A stretch of DNA of 64,000 nt, taken from positions 47,499 through 111,498 of the forward strand of contig CAVSVP010000005.1 of the NCBI GenBank assembly GCA_963731125.1, read 5' to 3'. This DNA comes from CAVSVP01 sp963731125. GTDB lineage: Bacteria > Pseudomonadota > Gammaproteobacteria > Competibacterales > Competibacteraceae. Shown here one piece after another: positions 18,237 to 27,421 of the stretch (position 1 is the stretch's first letter; each line of letters starts with the position of its first letter). The position numbers were made by a program, and so were the translations under genes. The notes under the pieces were generated by a model. It worked only from the letters and a program-made list of their open reading frames with translations, was not told the DNA's origin and did not search any database.

Positions 18237-18301
18237 GTCGTCCAGTCCTGCGCTTCGATAGCAGTGAAGACATCCTGGAGCCAAGGGTAAGAGGCCAATC
18301 G

Positions 18302-19935
18302 TTAATGGTGTTTAACAAAGTGCTTGCTGCCTGTAAACGTCCAAGTGCTGGTGATCTCGGCGCTCCGCGCGGTAACGAATTTATCTAGCGCATCGAGTTT
18401 TTGTACAACGGTGTCCGCCTCACCCAGAGCGAGCAATGTGGCAAGCTCCAATGCGCGCAGTGCGATGGAAGTTCCAGGGTCAAACTCAGGCCTCATTAGA
18501 AGCGCGGCTAAACGGGATTTGGCCTCGGCAAACTGCGCAGTCGTGAAGTGCACCTCAGCGAAATTAGCTTGCGCGGACAGGTCTTCCGGATGCTGTTCCA
18601 GCCACTGCCGGTTCAGTGCAAAGGCTTTGGCAAACTCGAAAAGCTGCTCATTGTAGAGAAAATGAGCGGTCTCATACGCTTCACGATAATCAGGTTAGAC
18701 GAAGAGAACGTTTGTAAAGCTGGCGGCAGCGTTGGTCACGGTCTCGAGTGCAAGGTAAGTTTTGGCCAGGTTGTTCCGGGTCATGGCCCAGTCCTGTGGG
18801 AGCAGCGCGCGGGTTCTGACCTCCAGGGCGGCACGGTAAGCGGCCACGGCCTGGGCCAGCAGCCGCCGGCCGTCCTCGCCCCCGGTGCGGATGCCCTGGT
18901 CGCGAAGGGCGTTGCCCAGGTTGTTCCGGGTCATGGCCCAGTCCTGTGGGAGCAGCGCACGGGTATAGACCTCCAGGGCGGCACGGTAGGCGTGCTGGGC
19001 AGCGCTTAGGTGCTCCTGAACGGCAGGACCTGCTACGCGAATGCCGATTTGGTAATGCGCTTTTCCAATGTCGTTCATCAATGCCGCCCATAACTGCGGC
19101 CGTTCATCTCGAGCGACCTCGGTGTGCGCCTGCTGATAGTGCGCCAGCGCCTCGTGGAAGGCATAGTTGTTGTAAGCGGCATCACCGGCCAGCCGGCGGT
19201 CGCGCACGATTTCCTCGGTCAGCAGCGTTTCCTTACGCGCAAGTGCTTCACGCTGGCGCCGCACCGCCGTCCGCCGTTTGGCCTTGAGGTCGGCCGCCTC
19301 GGCAAAGAGTTCACTAGCTTTACCGAACTTTTTCTCGGCATAGGCGGCCAGCCCGAGCCGATAGATATTATCCTGGTTGCGCTGCACCTCGGCCACCCAT
19401 TGGTCGATCTCCGCCTTGGCCTCCGCAGCGCTGAAGCCATACCGGGCGGCCCATTCCTTGATATAACGGCCGAAATCGATGTCTTCCGGTTTGCCGCCAA
19501 GCTCAACCTGCTGTTTGGCCCTCTCGACGGTATCGGCAATGAACTTTTCGATACGATCATCGGACCAGAACTTCCGGGAACCCACCGGGAGCATACGGAT
19601 GGTGATCCGGTCCTTACGAGGCTCAGCCGGGATGCGTATCTCCCCGTCCAGCGGGTGTTGAATCCGCCAGCCGGGCTTGGCGACGATCAGCGTGAGCGTT
19701 TCTCCCGGTTTGAACAGCGCTGGCAAAAACAGTCGAAACAGCCCCTGCGCCTTGGTGCGCACCGTATCGCCCTGTTCCACAAGCGTCACGTCCACCCCTA
19801 CACGGCCGGGGTCGTTTCCTCCTGCTGCCCAACCAGCAGCACCTGTCCAACGAGCACGCGTTCCTGAGCCATCAGCAGTCCCGGCAGGACTAGCAGACTG
19901 ATGGCACAGAGCAGCAAGCGATAACGTCGAGTCAT
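18302..19935 (-). pseudogene. Secreted carboxypeptidase-regulatory-like/TPR protein with frameshift and nonsense codon
   Basis: The ATG at 19933-19935 overlaps the stop of the preceding gene (ATGA), implying translational coupling. It encodes a signal peptide (RRYRLLLCAISLLVLPGLLMA), then the frame ends at 19798-19800; removing two bases in GTG-TA-GGGG would join TTPAV to GVDVTLVEQGD. The next frame carries a carboxypeptidase-regulatory-like beta domain, a coiled region and TPR repeats, two of which share ALLPQDWAMTRNNL. An in-frame TAA at 18695-18697 then interrupts the protein; the same frame continues with PDYREAYETAHFLYNEQ to 18302. At least two inactivating lesions. Probably a periplasmic or surface partner of the upstream TIR-membrane protein. 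Confidence 0.8.
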
Positions 19936-20723
19936 GGCGTCTTGCGTAGGGTAAAGCTTAACTGGGTATTGCCCAGCGTCGCATATTGATCGTGGGTATG
20001 ATAACCGGCTTTCCGGGCGATCAATTCCACCGTCGCCTGGGTTGGCGCGGTCACGCGAAAGCGAAAGCGGCCGAGCGCGTTGGTGGTCATAGACAGGTCG
20101 AACGCCGGCAGCGTCACCCGGACCCCGGGCAGTGGCTCGTTGGCCTCGTTCCATATTGCTCCGGCCAGGGGTTGTGGTGCGCTTGCCGGTTTGGGCGGAG
20201 CCGGTACCTCCGGCACCACCAGTTGCGCCGGATTCTGGAGATAAACGAGCACAAAGACCGCCAGCGCTCCGCCGGCGCGAATGAGTAACCCTGCGGTATC
20301 GGTGCGCAGCGCGAGAAAGCCCGGGATCACGGCCGCCACCCCGGCGCAGGCCAGGGTTAGCACGATGCGAAAGACCTGATATTGAAACGGCGTCGGTTCG
20401 GGGAAGAGCACGGCCAGTGCCAGTAGCACCACCACGAAGCTCGTCCCGAAAACAAAGGCTGCGACCTTCTCCCAACCGTGTCCCGGCAACCGGGTTTGCC
20501 GGGATGGGATCTGCGATGCCGGCCCTTGGTAAGGCCTCTCCGGCGCGGGGCGAATGTCAGCCGGAGAGGCTGTTAAGGGCGGGGTGGGGCACCGGGCGAT
20601 GTCCCTGGCGTTGCGTCGGCAACGGACACGGTGGCCGGAGTGTTCAACGTGTCTTCAATGGCCATCGTGACCTTATCCAGAATCGCTTCCTGTCTGGCTA
20701 CCGGCAATGCGCTTAGCGGTTCG
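19932..20723 (-). pseudogene. C-terminal part of TIR-membrane protein: two-to-four TM segments plus carboxypeptidase-regulatory-like domain
   Basis: A frame open to 20489 (TTG) and upstream encodes hydrophobic segments FVFGTSFVVVLLALAVLF and ACAGVAAVIPGFLAL, then GGALAVFVLVYLQ, a proline-rich linker and a beta-sandwich domain with LAGAIWNEANEPLPGVRVTL. Further upstream another frame carries LSALPVARQEAILDKVTMAI, which continues the TIR fragment at 22516-22955 once the intervening IS is removed. A shift of frame near 20580-20600, in a C-rich run, is needed to join these two parts; otherwise the TIR protein ends at a TAA there and the membrane protein is a separate gene with a TTG start. I favour one original TIR-TM-beta fusion. 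Confidence 0.65.
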
Positions 20724-22515
20724 GCAGCGATTCAGAACGTCACTGCCTGTTGGGGTCCAAGTTAGCCGGTTGTCAAACACTGGGCGCAACTTGGCGGTAC
20801 TCCTTGCTCGCCAACGCTGACCCGGAGGGCGGTGTGGGTTGAACCAGCGAGGTTAGGGGATCAAGTGGTGTGAGGTTGGGCGTGAGGCGATCTCCCGGGG
20901 CCGAGGGGTTAACCTGAATTACGGAGCAGGCGTCTCCTGTCGAGATTACGTGAAGCGCACCTGGAAGCGCCGCTGGGCTAGGGCGTCGAGGGTTGAGCAG
21001 CGCAACCGACCGTAAAGGAGGAAGGCGATCATCGTGCGCCACCGATGACGGAGGGTGGTCTTGCCCTGCCACAGGGGCGCGAAGGTGGTGCTCAGGACCC
21101 TCAACTGATTGATGAGATGACCGATCTGCAGGCACTGATAGTAATTTTTTGCCGCCTGCCAGTTGCCGCGCGCAGACTGGTGTTGCAGGGCATAGCCGAG
21201 GGTTTTCTGGGTGTTGAACCCTTCGGTTTCGATCTTCCAACGCAGGCGCCCGGTGGCGCTGAGCCCGACGACCGTGGCGGCGGTGACGGCGAGGTTGGTC
21301 AGGTGAACGAAGCGGGTGACGGGTTGCTCACCGCGCTTAAGGTGACTGATCGTCTCGAGACAGTCGAGCCACTGGAGCCGATGGCCGTGATAGTCGATGT
21401 CGGTGACCCACGCAAACGCCTGCTCGATCAACTCCGCGCCTCGGACGCGCCGCTCGTGACGGTGTTGGCCCGGGCTGAGCGGACGCAATGCCTGCACTTC
21501 CTCCCAGACGCTGGGGAGGTTGCCGTCTTGGAAGGTCAGGAGAAAGGCCCAGTGGTTGGCGCGGCAGGCATCGAAAAAGCCCTGGTAGGGATAGAGCCCG
21601 TCGGCGGTCAGACAGATCGGCAGGCGCGGGTAGAGTTGCTTGAGCGTGGCCGCCAGGCGCCCGAACGCCTGGCGCTCGCAAGCCTGTTTTTGATACTCGC
21701 CCACCGGGTTGGCGATCCACTCCGTGGCCAGCGAAATGGCAAAGCCGTTGGGGGTGATCAATTTGGCCTCCAACCCGTTATGAAAGTAAGTGGTTTTGCC
21801 GGTCTTCGAGGTCTGATGCAGGCACTGTTCGCAATGCGGGTCGGCACAGCTCATCGTGCCGGTGGCGTCGATGGCCACCACAAAATACTGGCCCAACAGG
21901 CGGTATTTGTGCAGCGCTTTCTTCTCCAGCAGGGTTTTCACCAACCACTGCTTGAGCCGCTCCAGCGGCTCGTCAGGCAACCGACACAGCACCCGGTGCA
22001 CCGTGTCCAGGTGCGGCAGCCGGAGCTTAAACAGCCGACGGTAGTGTTTCTCGAACTTCGCCTCCTGGCGCAGGTTGTTGAACGCATTCCGCGAGCCTTG
22101 TTGAAACAGGAACAGCGCGATGGCCGCCATCCGCATTTCACTCAACGCATAGTCCGATCGACGCCGGCAGTCTTCGAGTTGCCGGAGCTGTTCGAACAAG
22201 TCTGGGAAAAAATGGTGGATCGTCTTGAACAACTCACACACCATCGTCTTACCCTGGCTCTTGGCCGGAGCAGTTAACCGCTTGTTCGCTTGACGCCGGG
22301 TGGCGGGGCGTGCTTTCTTTTGCTGCTGGCGTTGAAGGCGAGCGTTGGCGCGCTTCTTCATAGGGCCGCCGCTTGGACCAAAAAAGCTCTATGATACCGC
22401 CTTCAACGCCTCAACGGAGCCCCCTAACGGCGCCAAATAGCCGGAAAAATATTTTTTAGATTATAGTTTAACGCGTTGATTTTAATTATTTTTTATCAAT
22501 GCTCTGAATCGCTGC
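20724..22515. mobile_element. DDE insertion sequence inserted into the TIR gene
   Basis: Terminal inverted repeats GCAGCGATTCAGA at 20724-20736 and, reversed, at 22503-22515. GGTTCG flanks both sides (20718-20723 and 22516-22521), a six-base target duplication; the match extends to GGTTCGGCAG if the IR start is counted. Deleting the element with one GGTTCG joins VNSPAEP to LSALPVARQEAI in one frame. It contains one intact minus-strand transposase. Confidence 0.85.
20946..22361 (-). CDS. IS4-like/ISNCY DDE transposase
   Basis: A 471-residue transposase with a lysine/arginine-rich N terminus (KKRANARLQRQQQKKARPA), then FVVAIDATGTMSC carrying the first aspartate, LTADGLYPYQGFF with the second, and RWKIETEGFNTQKTLGY with the catalytic glutamate region. 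The overall DDE layout and insertion domain place it among IS4-superfamily relatives; the exact IS family cannot be fixed by eye. The frame is uninterrupted, so the element may be active. Confidence 0.85.
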   Translation of the reverse strand: MKKRANARLQRQQQKKARPATRRQANKRLTAPAKSQGKTMVCELFKTIHHFFPDLFEQLRQLEDCRRRSDYALSEMRMAAIALFLFQQGSRNAFNNLRQEAKFEKHYRRLFKLRLPHLDTVHRVLCRLPDEPLERLKQWLVKTLLEKKALHKYRLLGQYFVVAIDATGTMSCADPHCEQCLHQTSKTGKTTYFHNGLEAKLITPNGFAISLATEWIANPVGEYQKQACERQAFGRLAATLKQLYPRLPICLTADGLYPYQGFFDACRANHWAFLLTFQDGNLPSVWEEVQALRPLSPGQHRHERRVRGAELIEQAFAWVTDIDYHGHRLQWLDCLETISHLKRGEQPVTRFVHLTNLAVTAATVVGLSATGRLRWKIETEGFNTQKTLGYALQHQSARGNWQAAKNYYQCLQIGHLINQLRVLSTTFAPLWQGKTTLRHRWRTMIAFLLYGRLRCSTLDALAQRRFQVRFT

Positions 22516-22955
22516 GGTTCGGCAGGTGAGTTGACTGCCTGAAATTGTGCCAGGCTCGGCGTTCGCGCAAACCGGCTGTGCCCCACAATCACCGGCAGAA
22601 TCACGGCGCCGTCCGCCTCGGCCGTGCTGAGAAGCGCGGGCAGTTCAACGGTATCGATAAAATCCGAGGCCAAAAAATCGGCGTTGATCGACAGCACGGC
22701 CACCTTGGTTTCGGCCAGGGCGTTGGCAATGGCCTCGTGCCATTGAGCGCCCGGTTTAATCCGAGTATCATCCCAACGCTCCACCCGGCCCTCTCGCTCC
22801 AGAGGCTTGAGGTGAACCTGCAGTCGCTTTAGCCATGCCTTGTCCTGATGGCTATAGCTGATAAAGACCTTGTGCGGTGGGTCTTGAGCGCCATCTATTA
22901 TCTTCCCCTGCGTTAAGCGTTCTGTTGTTACCTCGAAAATACTATTGTTATACAA
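22516..22955 (-). pseudogene. N-terminal TIR domain, truncated by IS insertion
   Basis: The TIR domain begins KVFISYSHQDKAWLKRL and continues through WDDTRIKPGAQWHEAIANAL, AVLSINADFLASDFI and VELPALL, where the glutamate of ELPALL aligns with the catalytic residue of NAD-cleaving TIR proteins. The likely start is TTG at 22955. The frame now runs into IS sequence and ends at 22482 after AEPQRFRALIKNN, but without the IS it continues into the fragment at 20723. TIR proteins with this layout act in bacterial immunity or stress signalling, by NADase activity or nucleotide signal production. Whether the truncated TIR is still made is unknown. Confidence 0.8.
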
Positions 22956-23109
22956 GTTTTCAAGATTTGGAATGATAAGACGAGTTTTTAAGGCAATTTT
23001 GCGGGTATAGCAACGTCTTCGCTTGTCACGTCAATTTGTCCCGAGAAACAAGCATTTTTTGAGAGTAAAGCCCCCTCGCCCTTGTATGTTCTTGTATGTT
23101 CTTTGTGAA

Positions 23110-23285
23110 TGAACGTTATCTTACTCCAGAAGGTGAGAGAAAGTGGTTAACGGGTGTGATAGATCGTCCTAGCCCTGGGTTGAAGAAGACCGTGGGAGAG
23201 CTGAGATCGTCATGCCTGTCTCGGTAGAAGAACCCGAACAGTGGCCTGGGCCGGAAGAGCCCGCATGTTGCAAGGTAGGGAGTGA
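23110..23285 (+). ncRNA. Candidate IS110 bridge RNA
   Basis: This is the 5' non-coding end of the IS110 element. CCTAGCCCTGG (23168-23178) matches the left side of the occupied target, CCTCGCCCTTG, at 9 of 11 positions on the same strand. GTGGGAGAGC (23192-23201) is the exact reverse complement of the right side GCTCTCCCAC. In characterised IS110 bridge RNAs the 5' side of the target loop pairs with the bottom strand of the left target and the 3' side with the top strand of the right target, the same arrangement. ACAGTGG (23238-23244) resembles the element's right end ACAGTTG, as a left donor guide would. I could not find a convincing right donor guide. Ends of the RNA are approximate. Confidence 0.6.
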
Positions 23286-23290
23286 GAGAC

Positions 23291-24229
23291 ATGAGTACCC
23301 CTGACGTAGAATCGTTTGTTGGCATTGATGTAGCGCAAGCCACGCTGGATGTGGCGGTTATCCCGAGCGGTGAACATTGGCAGGTGGCCAATGCGCCAGC
23401 GGCCCTGGAGGCGCTCGTGCAGCGGTTGCACGCCTTGTCACCGACCCTCATTGTGCTGGAAGCCACAGGCGGGCTGGAGATACCGGTGGCTAGCATGCTG
23501 GCCGCTGGCGGATGGCCCGTGGCTGTGGTCAACCCACGCCAGGCTCGGGATTTTGCCAAGGCGACAGGGCAGTTGGCCCAAAGCGACCGCATTGATGCCT
23601 ACCAGCTGGCGCGCTTTGGCCAGGCAGTACGCCCCACGCCGCGCCCGCTCAAGGACGCCCAGACCCAGGCGCTGGAAGCATTGCTGGTACGCCGTCGTCA
23701 ATTGCTGGACATGCTGGTGGCCGAGCGCAACCGCCTCCCCCGGGCACCCGCATCCGTGCACCATGACCTCAACGCCCATATCCAGTGGCTGGAGCAGCGC
23801 CTGCAGGGACTTGACGAGGAGCTACGCCACACTATCCAGGCAAGCTCGATATGGCGGGTACCGGATAAGCTGCTGCAGAGTGTACCCGGCGTCGGGCCAG
23901 TCTTGGCGATCACGCTGCTCGTCCAACTGCCGGAGTTGGGGACCTTAAACCGGCGCCAGATCGCTGCCCTGGCGGGGGTGGCGCCCTATCACTGCGACAG
24001 CGGTACGCTGCGCGGCCAGCGCCACTGTGGGGGAGGCCGCGCCCCGTTACGCGCCGTGTTATATATGGCCACGTTAGCGGCCATTCGCTGTAATCCGCGG
24101 CGGCGCGCGTTCCATGAACGCCTGCGCGCAGCGGGCAAAGCACCCAAGGTGGCTATCACCGCCTGCAGGCGAAAACTGCTGACTATCCTCAATGCCATCA
24201 GGAAAACCCATACCCCTTGGCACGCTTAA
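23291..24229 (+). CDS. IS110-family recombinase (DEDD)
   Basis: About 312 residues from ATG 23291 (MSTPDVESFVGIDVAQ). The N-terminal RuvC-like DEDD domain shows FVGIDVAQATLDVAV, the glutamate in IVLEATGGLE, and the pair of aspartates in SDRIDAYQLARFG. The C-terminal transposase_20 part has LLQSVPGVGPVLAITLL and GVAPYHCDSGTLRGQR, which includes the nucleophilic serine. The frame is intact, so the element may be active. A GTG at 23282 is an alternative start. Confidence 0.92.
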   Translation: MSTPDVESFVGIDVAQATLDVAVIPSGEHWQVANAPAALEALVQRLHALSPTLIVLEATGGLEIPVASMLAAGGWPVAVVNPRQARDFAKATGQLAQSDRIDAYQLARFGQAVRPTPRPLKDAQTQALEALLVRRRQLLDMLVAERNRLPRAPASVHHDLNAHIQWLEQRLQGLDEELRHTIQASSIWRVPDKLLQSVPGVGPVLAITLLVQLPELGTLNRRQIAALAGVAPYHCDSGTLRGQRHCGGGRAPLRAVLYMATLAAIRCNPRRRAFHERLRAAGKAPKVAITACRRKLLTILNAIRKTHTPWHA

Positions 24230-24262
24230 GCGTTCGCTAATGCTTGACAAATAACACAGTTG

Positions 24263-24367
24263 CTCTCCCACCGGGGGAGAGGGTATAAATCTTTTATTGT
24301 CAAACTCTTAGCCCCCGCTCCCCTGGTGGGAGAGGGGTGGGGTGAGGGGGGAATGGCCAAAGTCAAG
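24263..24367. repeat. Palindromic repeat family A, copy 2 (right part, split by IS110)
   Basis: Contains CTCTCCCACCGGGGGAGAGG, the second hairpin CTCCCCTGGTGGGAG, GGGTGAGGGGG and the end arm ATGGCCAAAGTC, matching copies at 16806 and 26957. Its left part lies before 23082 (AAAGCCCCCTCGCCC). The rest of the gap to parE (24368-24702) shows no gene; it holds the presumed parE promoter. Confidence 0.75.
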
Positions 24368-24702
24368 AATTAAACCACATACATAAAAACTTCACTGGCA
24401 GGGGATAATTGCTGTTGAATGGACGATTCGCGGCAAAAATTGATGGTTTCAGCAAAGCGTAGTGAAGATTTACCCGATATTCCCTGAATTCGTGTTGCGA
24501 TAAGCGAACGAGGAAATTCCAGCAGAATGCCCGGAAAACCTAAAGAAGGGAGTTTTGTAAGCCTTGCAGGTGTCTTAAGGGGATGCCTAAAAAAACTCTC
24601 TCTGTGACGCTGAAATCCAGAAGAATACCCACCCAGCAGTGAGATCAGGTTACACTACGACCCGTTTTGATTTTTATTAGCAACGCTAAATGGATTGCAA
24701 AC

Positions 24703-26601
24703 ATGAACGAAGTGTATGACGCCGCGGCTATCGAAGTGCTCAGTGGCCTGGATCCGGTGCGCAGACGCCCGGGCATGTACACCGATACGACACGTCCCGA
24801 TCATTTGGCCCAGGAAGTCATCGACAACGGAGTCGACGAGGCCATTGCCGGCTATGCAACGGCTATTCAAGTGACTTTATATGGCGATGGTTCTCTGGAG
24901 GTGACGGACGATGGCCGAGGGATGCCGATCGATATTCACCCCGAAGAAGGTATTTCCGGTGTCGAATTAATTATGACCCGGCTACATGCCGGCGGTAAGT
25001 TTTCCGAACGTACCTACCGCTTTTCCGGTGGACTGCATGGGGTAGGAGTATCGGTGGTAAATGCGCTATCCAGCCGCTTGGAGGTTTGGGTGCGACGCGC
25101 CGGCAAAGAATACCATATGGCCTTCGGTTATGGTCAACAACGCTCTGCCCTAAAGGTCGTTGGTGAGGTGGGTAAGCGCCGCACCGGTACTACCGTACGT
25201 TTCTGGCCCGATCCTCGGTTTTTTGATTCACCGAAATTCTCCACCGTCCGGCTGAAGCATTTATTACGCGCTAAAGCGGTGCTTTGTCCGAGCCTGCGGG
25301 TTAGTTTTGCTGACGAGAATACTGCTGAACGTCTGGAATGGTGCTATGCAGATGGCCTTACCGATTATTTAACGGAGGCATTACAGCAGTTCGTAACACT
25401 GCCCGATCCTCCTTTCATAGGGCATATGAGCAGCACCCATGAAGCTGCCGATTGGGCACTCACCTGGTTACCCGAAGGCGGCGAAGTGGTGACCGAAAGC
25501 TATGTGAATCTTATCCCTACTCCTCAAGGAGGCACCCATATCAATGGCTTGCGGCTCGGATTGACGGAAGCCGTACGGGAGTTCTGCGAATTTCGTAATT
25601 TGCTCCCCCGGGGAGTGCGTATTGCACCCGAAGATGTGTGGGAAAACTGTTGTTATGTGCTGTCGGTCAAACTGCGGGACCCACAATTTTCCGGTCAGAC
25701 AAAAGAGCGGCTTTCCTCTCGGGAATGTGCGGCGTTTGTTTCGGGGGTGGTAAAAGATACCTTTAGCCTGTGGCTGAATCAGCACACCGAAAGCGGCGAG
25801 TTTATCGCTCAGTTGGCGCTGCAAAACGCCCAGAAGCGCCTGCGAGCGAGCAAGAAAGTGGTGCGCAAAAAGGTGGCCAGCGGTCCGGCATTGCCTGGTA
25901 AACTGGCTGACTGCAGTGCCCAAGATTTGTCTCGTACTGAGTTGTTTTTAGTGGAAGGTGATTCTGCCGGTGGTTCGGCTAAGCAAGCCCGGAATCGGGA
26001 GTTTCAAGCCATCATGCCGTTGCGCGGGAAAATTCTCAACACTTGGGAAGTGGATTCTGCGCAAGTGTTAGGCTCTCAGGAGATCCATGACATCTCCGTC
26101 GCGCTGGGTGCAGAGCCGGGATCTGCCGACCTCAGCGGCTTGCGCTATGGTAAGGTTTGTATTTTGGCCGACGCGGATTCCGACGGTTTGCATATTGCGA
26201 CTCTGCTGTGTGCGCTGTTCATGAAGCATTTTCGGCCTTTAGTGGAAGCCGGTCATGTGTTCGTGGCGATGCCGCCTCTATATCGCGTTGATATTGGAAA
26301 AGAAATATTCTATGCGCTCGATGAAGCGGAAAAGCAAGGGATTCTGGATCGTATCGCCGCCGACAAGAAAAAGGGCAAGATCAGCGTAACCCGCTTTAAG
26401 GGATTGGGGGAAATGAATCCCTTGCAATTGCGAGAGACTACCATGGACCCCACCACTCGGCGTCTGGTGCAACTGACTGTCGACCCAGAGGACGATACAG
26501 TAAACCTAATGGATATGCTCTTGGCCAAGAAACGGGCTGCTGATCGCAAAGTGTGGCTAGAGGAGAAGGGTAATCTGGCCGAGGTGACAGCGATAATATA
26601 G
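24703..26601 (+). CDS. parE: DNA topoisomerase IV subunit B
   Basis: ParE, the ATPase subunit of topoisomerase IV that decatenates daughter chromosomes with ParC. Start chosen at ATG 24703 (MNEVYDAAAIEVLSGLD), matching the family start; an upstream frame from 24667 adds 12 unrelated residues. Visible are RRRPGMYTDT, the GHKL ATP-site motifs DNGVDEA, DDGRGMP and GGLHGVGVSVVNAL, and the TOPRIM residues VEGDSAGGSA and LADADSDGLHI. The 632-residue length is normal. Strong similarity to the enterobacterial ParE pattern. No parC next to it. The gene ends in TAG. Confidence 0.97.
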   Translation: MNEVYDAAAIEVLSGLDPVRRRPGMYTDTTRPDHLAQEVIDNGVDEAIAGYATAIQVTLYGDGSLEVTDDGRGMPIDIHPEEGISGVELIMTRLHAGGKFSERTYRFSGGLHGVGVSVVNALSSRLEVWVRRAGKEYHMAFGYGQQRSALKVVGEVGKRRTGTTVRFWPDPRFFDSPKFSTVRLKHLLRAKAVLCPSLRVSFADENTAERLEWCYADGLTDYLTEALQQFVTLPDPPFIGHMSSTHEAADWALTWLPEGGEVVTESYVNLIPTPQGGTHINGLRLGLTEAVREFCEFRNLLPRGVRIAPEDVWENCCYVLSVKLRDPQFSGQTKERLSSRECAAFVSGVVKDTFSLWLNQHTESGEFIAQLALQNAQKRLRASKKVVRKKVASGPALPGKLADCSAQDLSRTELFLVEGDSAGGSAKQARNREFQAIMPLRGKILNTWEVDSAQVLGSQEIHDISVALGAEPGSADLSGLRYGKVCILADADSDGLHIATLLCALFMKHFRPLVEAGHVFVAMPPLYRVDIGKEIFYALDEAEKQGILDRIAADKKKGKISVTRFKGLGEMNPLQLRETTMDPTTRRLVQLTVDPEDDTVNLMDMLLAKKRAADRKVWLEEKGNLAEVTAII

Positions 26602-27421
26602 GAGCGGGCCTTGCCAAATTTTCGTCTTCTGAACATAAAACGCTATGCGCTATACGCAAACCAGCGCTAGGAGCCTGCCAACCATTGCCCAGCGGCAACT
26701 GTACATTCATTGCGTGACTATAGTGCCGGTCAAATGACCTGATACTGGTTACAAGGCTTCAAATCGTTAGTAAACAACGATTGTAATAAAATTATCGGCA
26801 TCAATTCATATGGCTGGCACTATAATTAGAAACACCGAAGTTTATGCGCTATCTCAGCGCCATCTGGGCAGCGATGCCCGGAGCCAGTGCATGGCAGGAT
26901 ATTTAATACTACACTGTTGGAAATACCTGTTTGCAGAGGTACACCATGGCTCCTAAGCTCGACTTTGGCCATTGTTGACAAATCAAGTACTTAAATACCC
27001 CTCACCCTCACCCCCTCCCACCAGGGGAGAGGGAGTTAAAGATTTAACGCTAAAAGATTTTTCCCCTCTCCCCTGGTGGGAGAGGGTTGGCGTGGGGGGA
27101 AATGGCTAAAGTCGAGCTAAGTCACCACACAAAAACAATCGGCCAGTTTCGGTATAACAATAGACCCTCCATAACTCATTCTTCACTTGAAGACCATTAG
27201 GGAGGAAAAGATCTACTTCGAATCAATAGTAAAGGCGTCAGATTCACAGAGACTCAAGTCGATCCGCTGAATTCTCTCGGACAACACTTCGAGAGCAGCG
27301 TTCGGTATGTGCCTCGCCTGGTTTTGTTGGGTTAGGGAATAGCGTAGCTCCCTTCTGAATCATCTGCACAACATAAAACAAAGATCCCGCTTCTTAATGG
27401 GATATAGAGGAGGAATTCATC
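26602..27421. other. Gene-free region between parE and the symporter
   Basis: About 820 bases without a supported gene. The only recognisable structure is the palindromic repeat at 26957-27117. The final 40 bases carry the strong GGAGGAATT ribosome site of the symporter gene. No tRNA-like fold was recognised. Confidence 0.6.
26957..27117. repeat. Palindromic repeat family A, copy 3
   Basis: The best-bounded copy: outer arms GCTCGACTTTGGCC and GGCTAAAGTCGAGC are near-perfect inverted repeats. Inside are CCCCTCACCCTCACCCCCTC, a CCCACCAGGGGAGAGGG hairpin and its partner CCCTCTCCCCTGGTGGG with GAGAGGGTTGG. Same architecture as the copy at 16806-17012. Confidence 0.8.

Larger units (their letters stand above)
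23082..24262. mobile_element. IS110-family insertion sequence inside a palindromic repeat
   Basis: Boundaries are inferred by comparing flanks with intact copies of repeat family A. Left flank CCCCCTCGCCC and right flank CTCTCCCACCGGGGGAGAGG together rebuild one repeat arm, with TTG shared at both junctions (23082-23084 and 24260-24262). There are no terminal inverted repeats, as expected for IS110. The recombinase lies near the right side with about 205 bases of 5' non-coding sequence, the layout of the IS110 group, whose left end encodes a bridge RNA. Confidence 0.78.

Noticed and set aside
17991..18284. 97-residue minus-strand frame
   Set aside because: Overlaps the inverted-repeat element at 18124-18236 and shows no coherent domain.
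21045..22277. 410-residue plus-strand open frame
   Set aside because: It is the antisense shadow of the intact transposase on the minus strand, with no family-like motifs.
23250..23280. Right donor guide of the IS110 bridge RNA in GCATGTTGCAAGG
   Set aside because: Pairing with the element's left end TTGTATGTTC is poor beyond the terminal CAA, so I do not claim it.
26800..26830. Sigma-54 promoter at TGGCACTATAATTAG before the symporter
   Set aside because: The -24-like TGGCAC is present but the -12 GC element is missing, and the site is about 600 bases from the gene.
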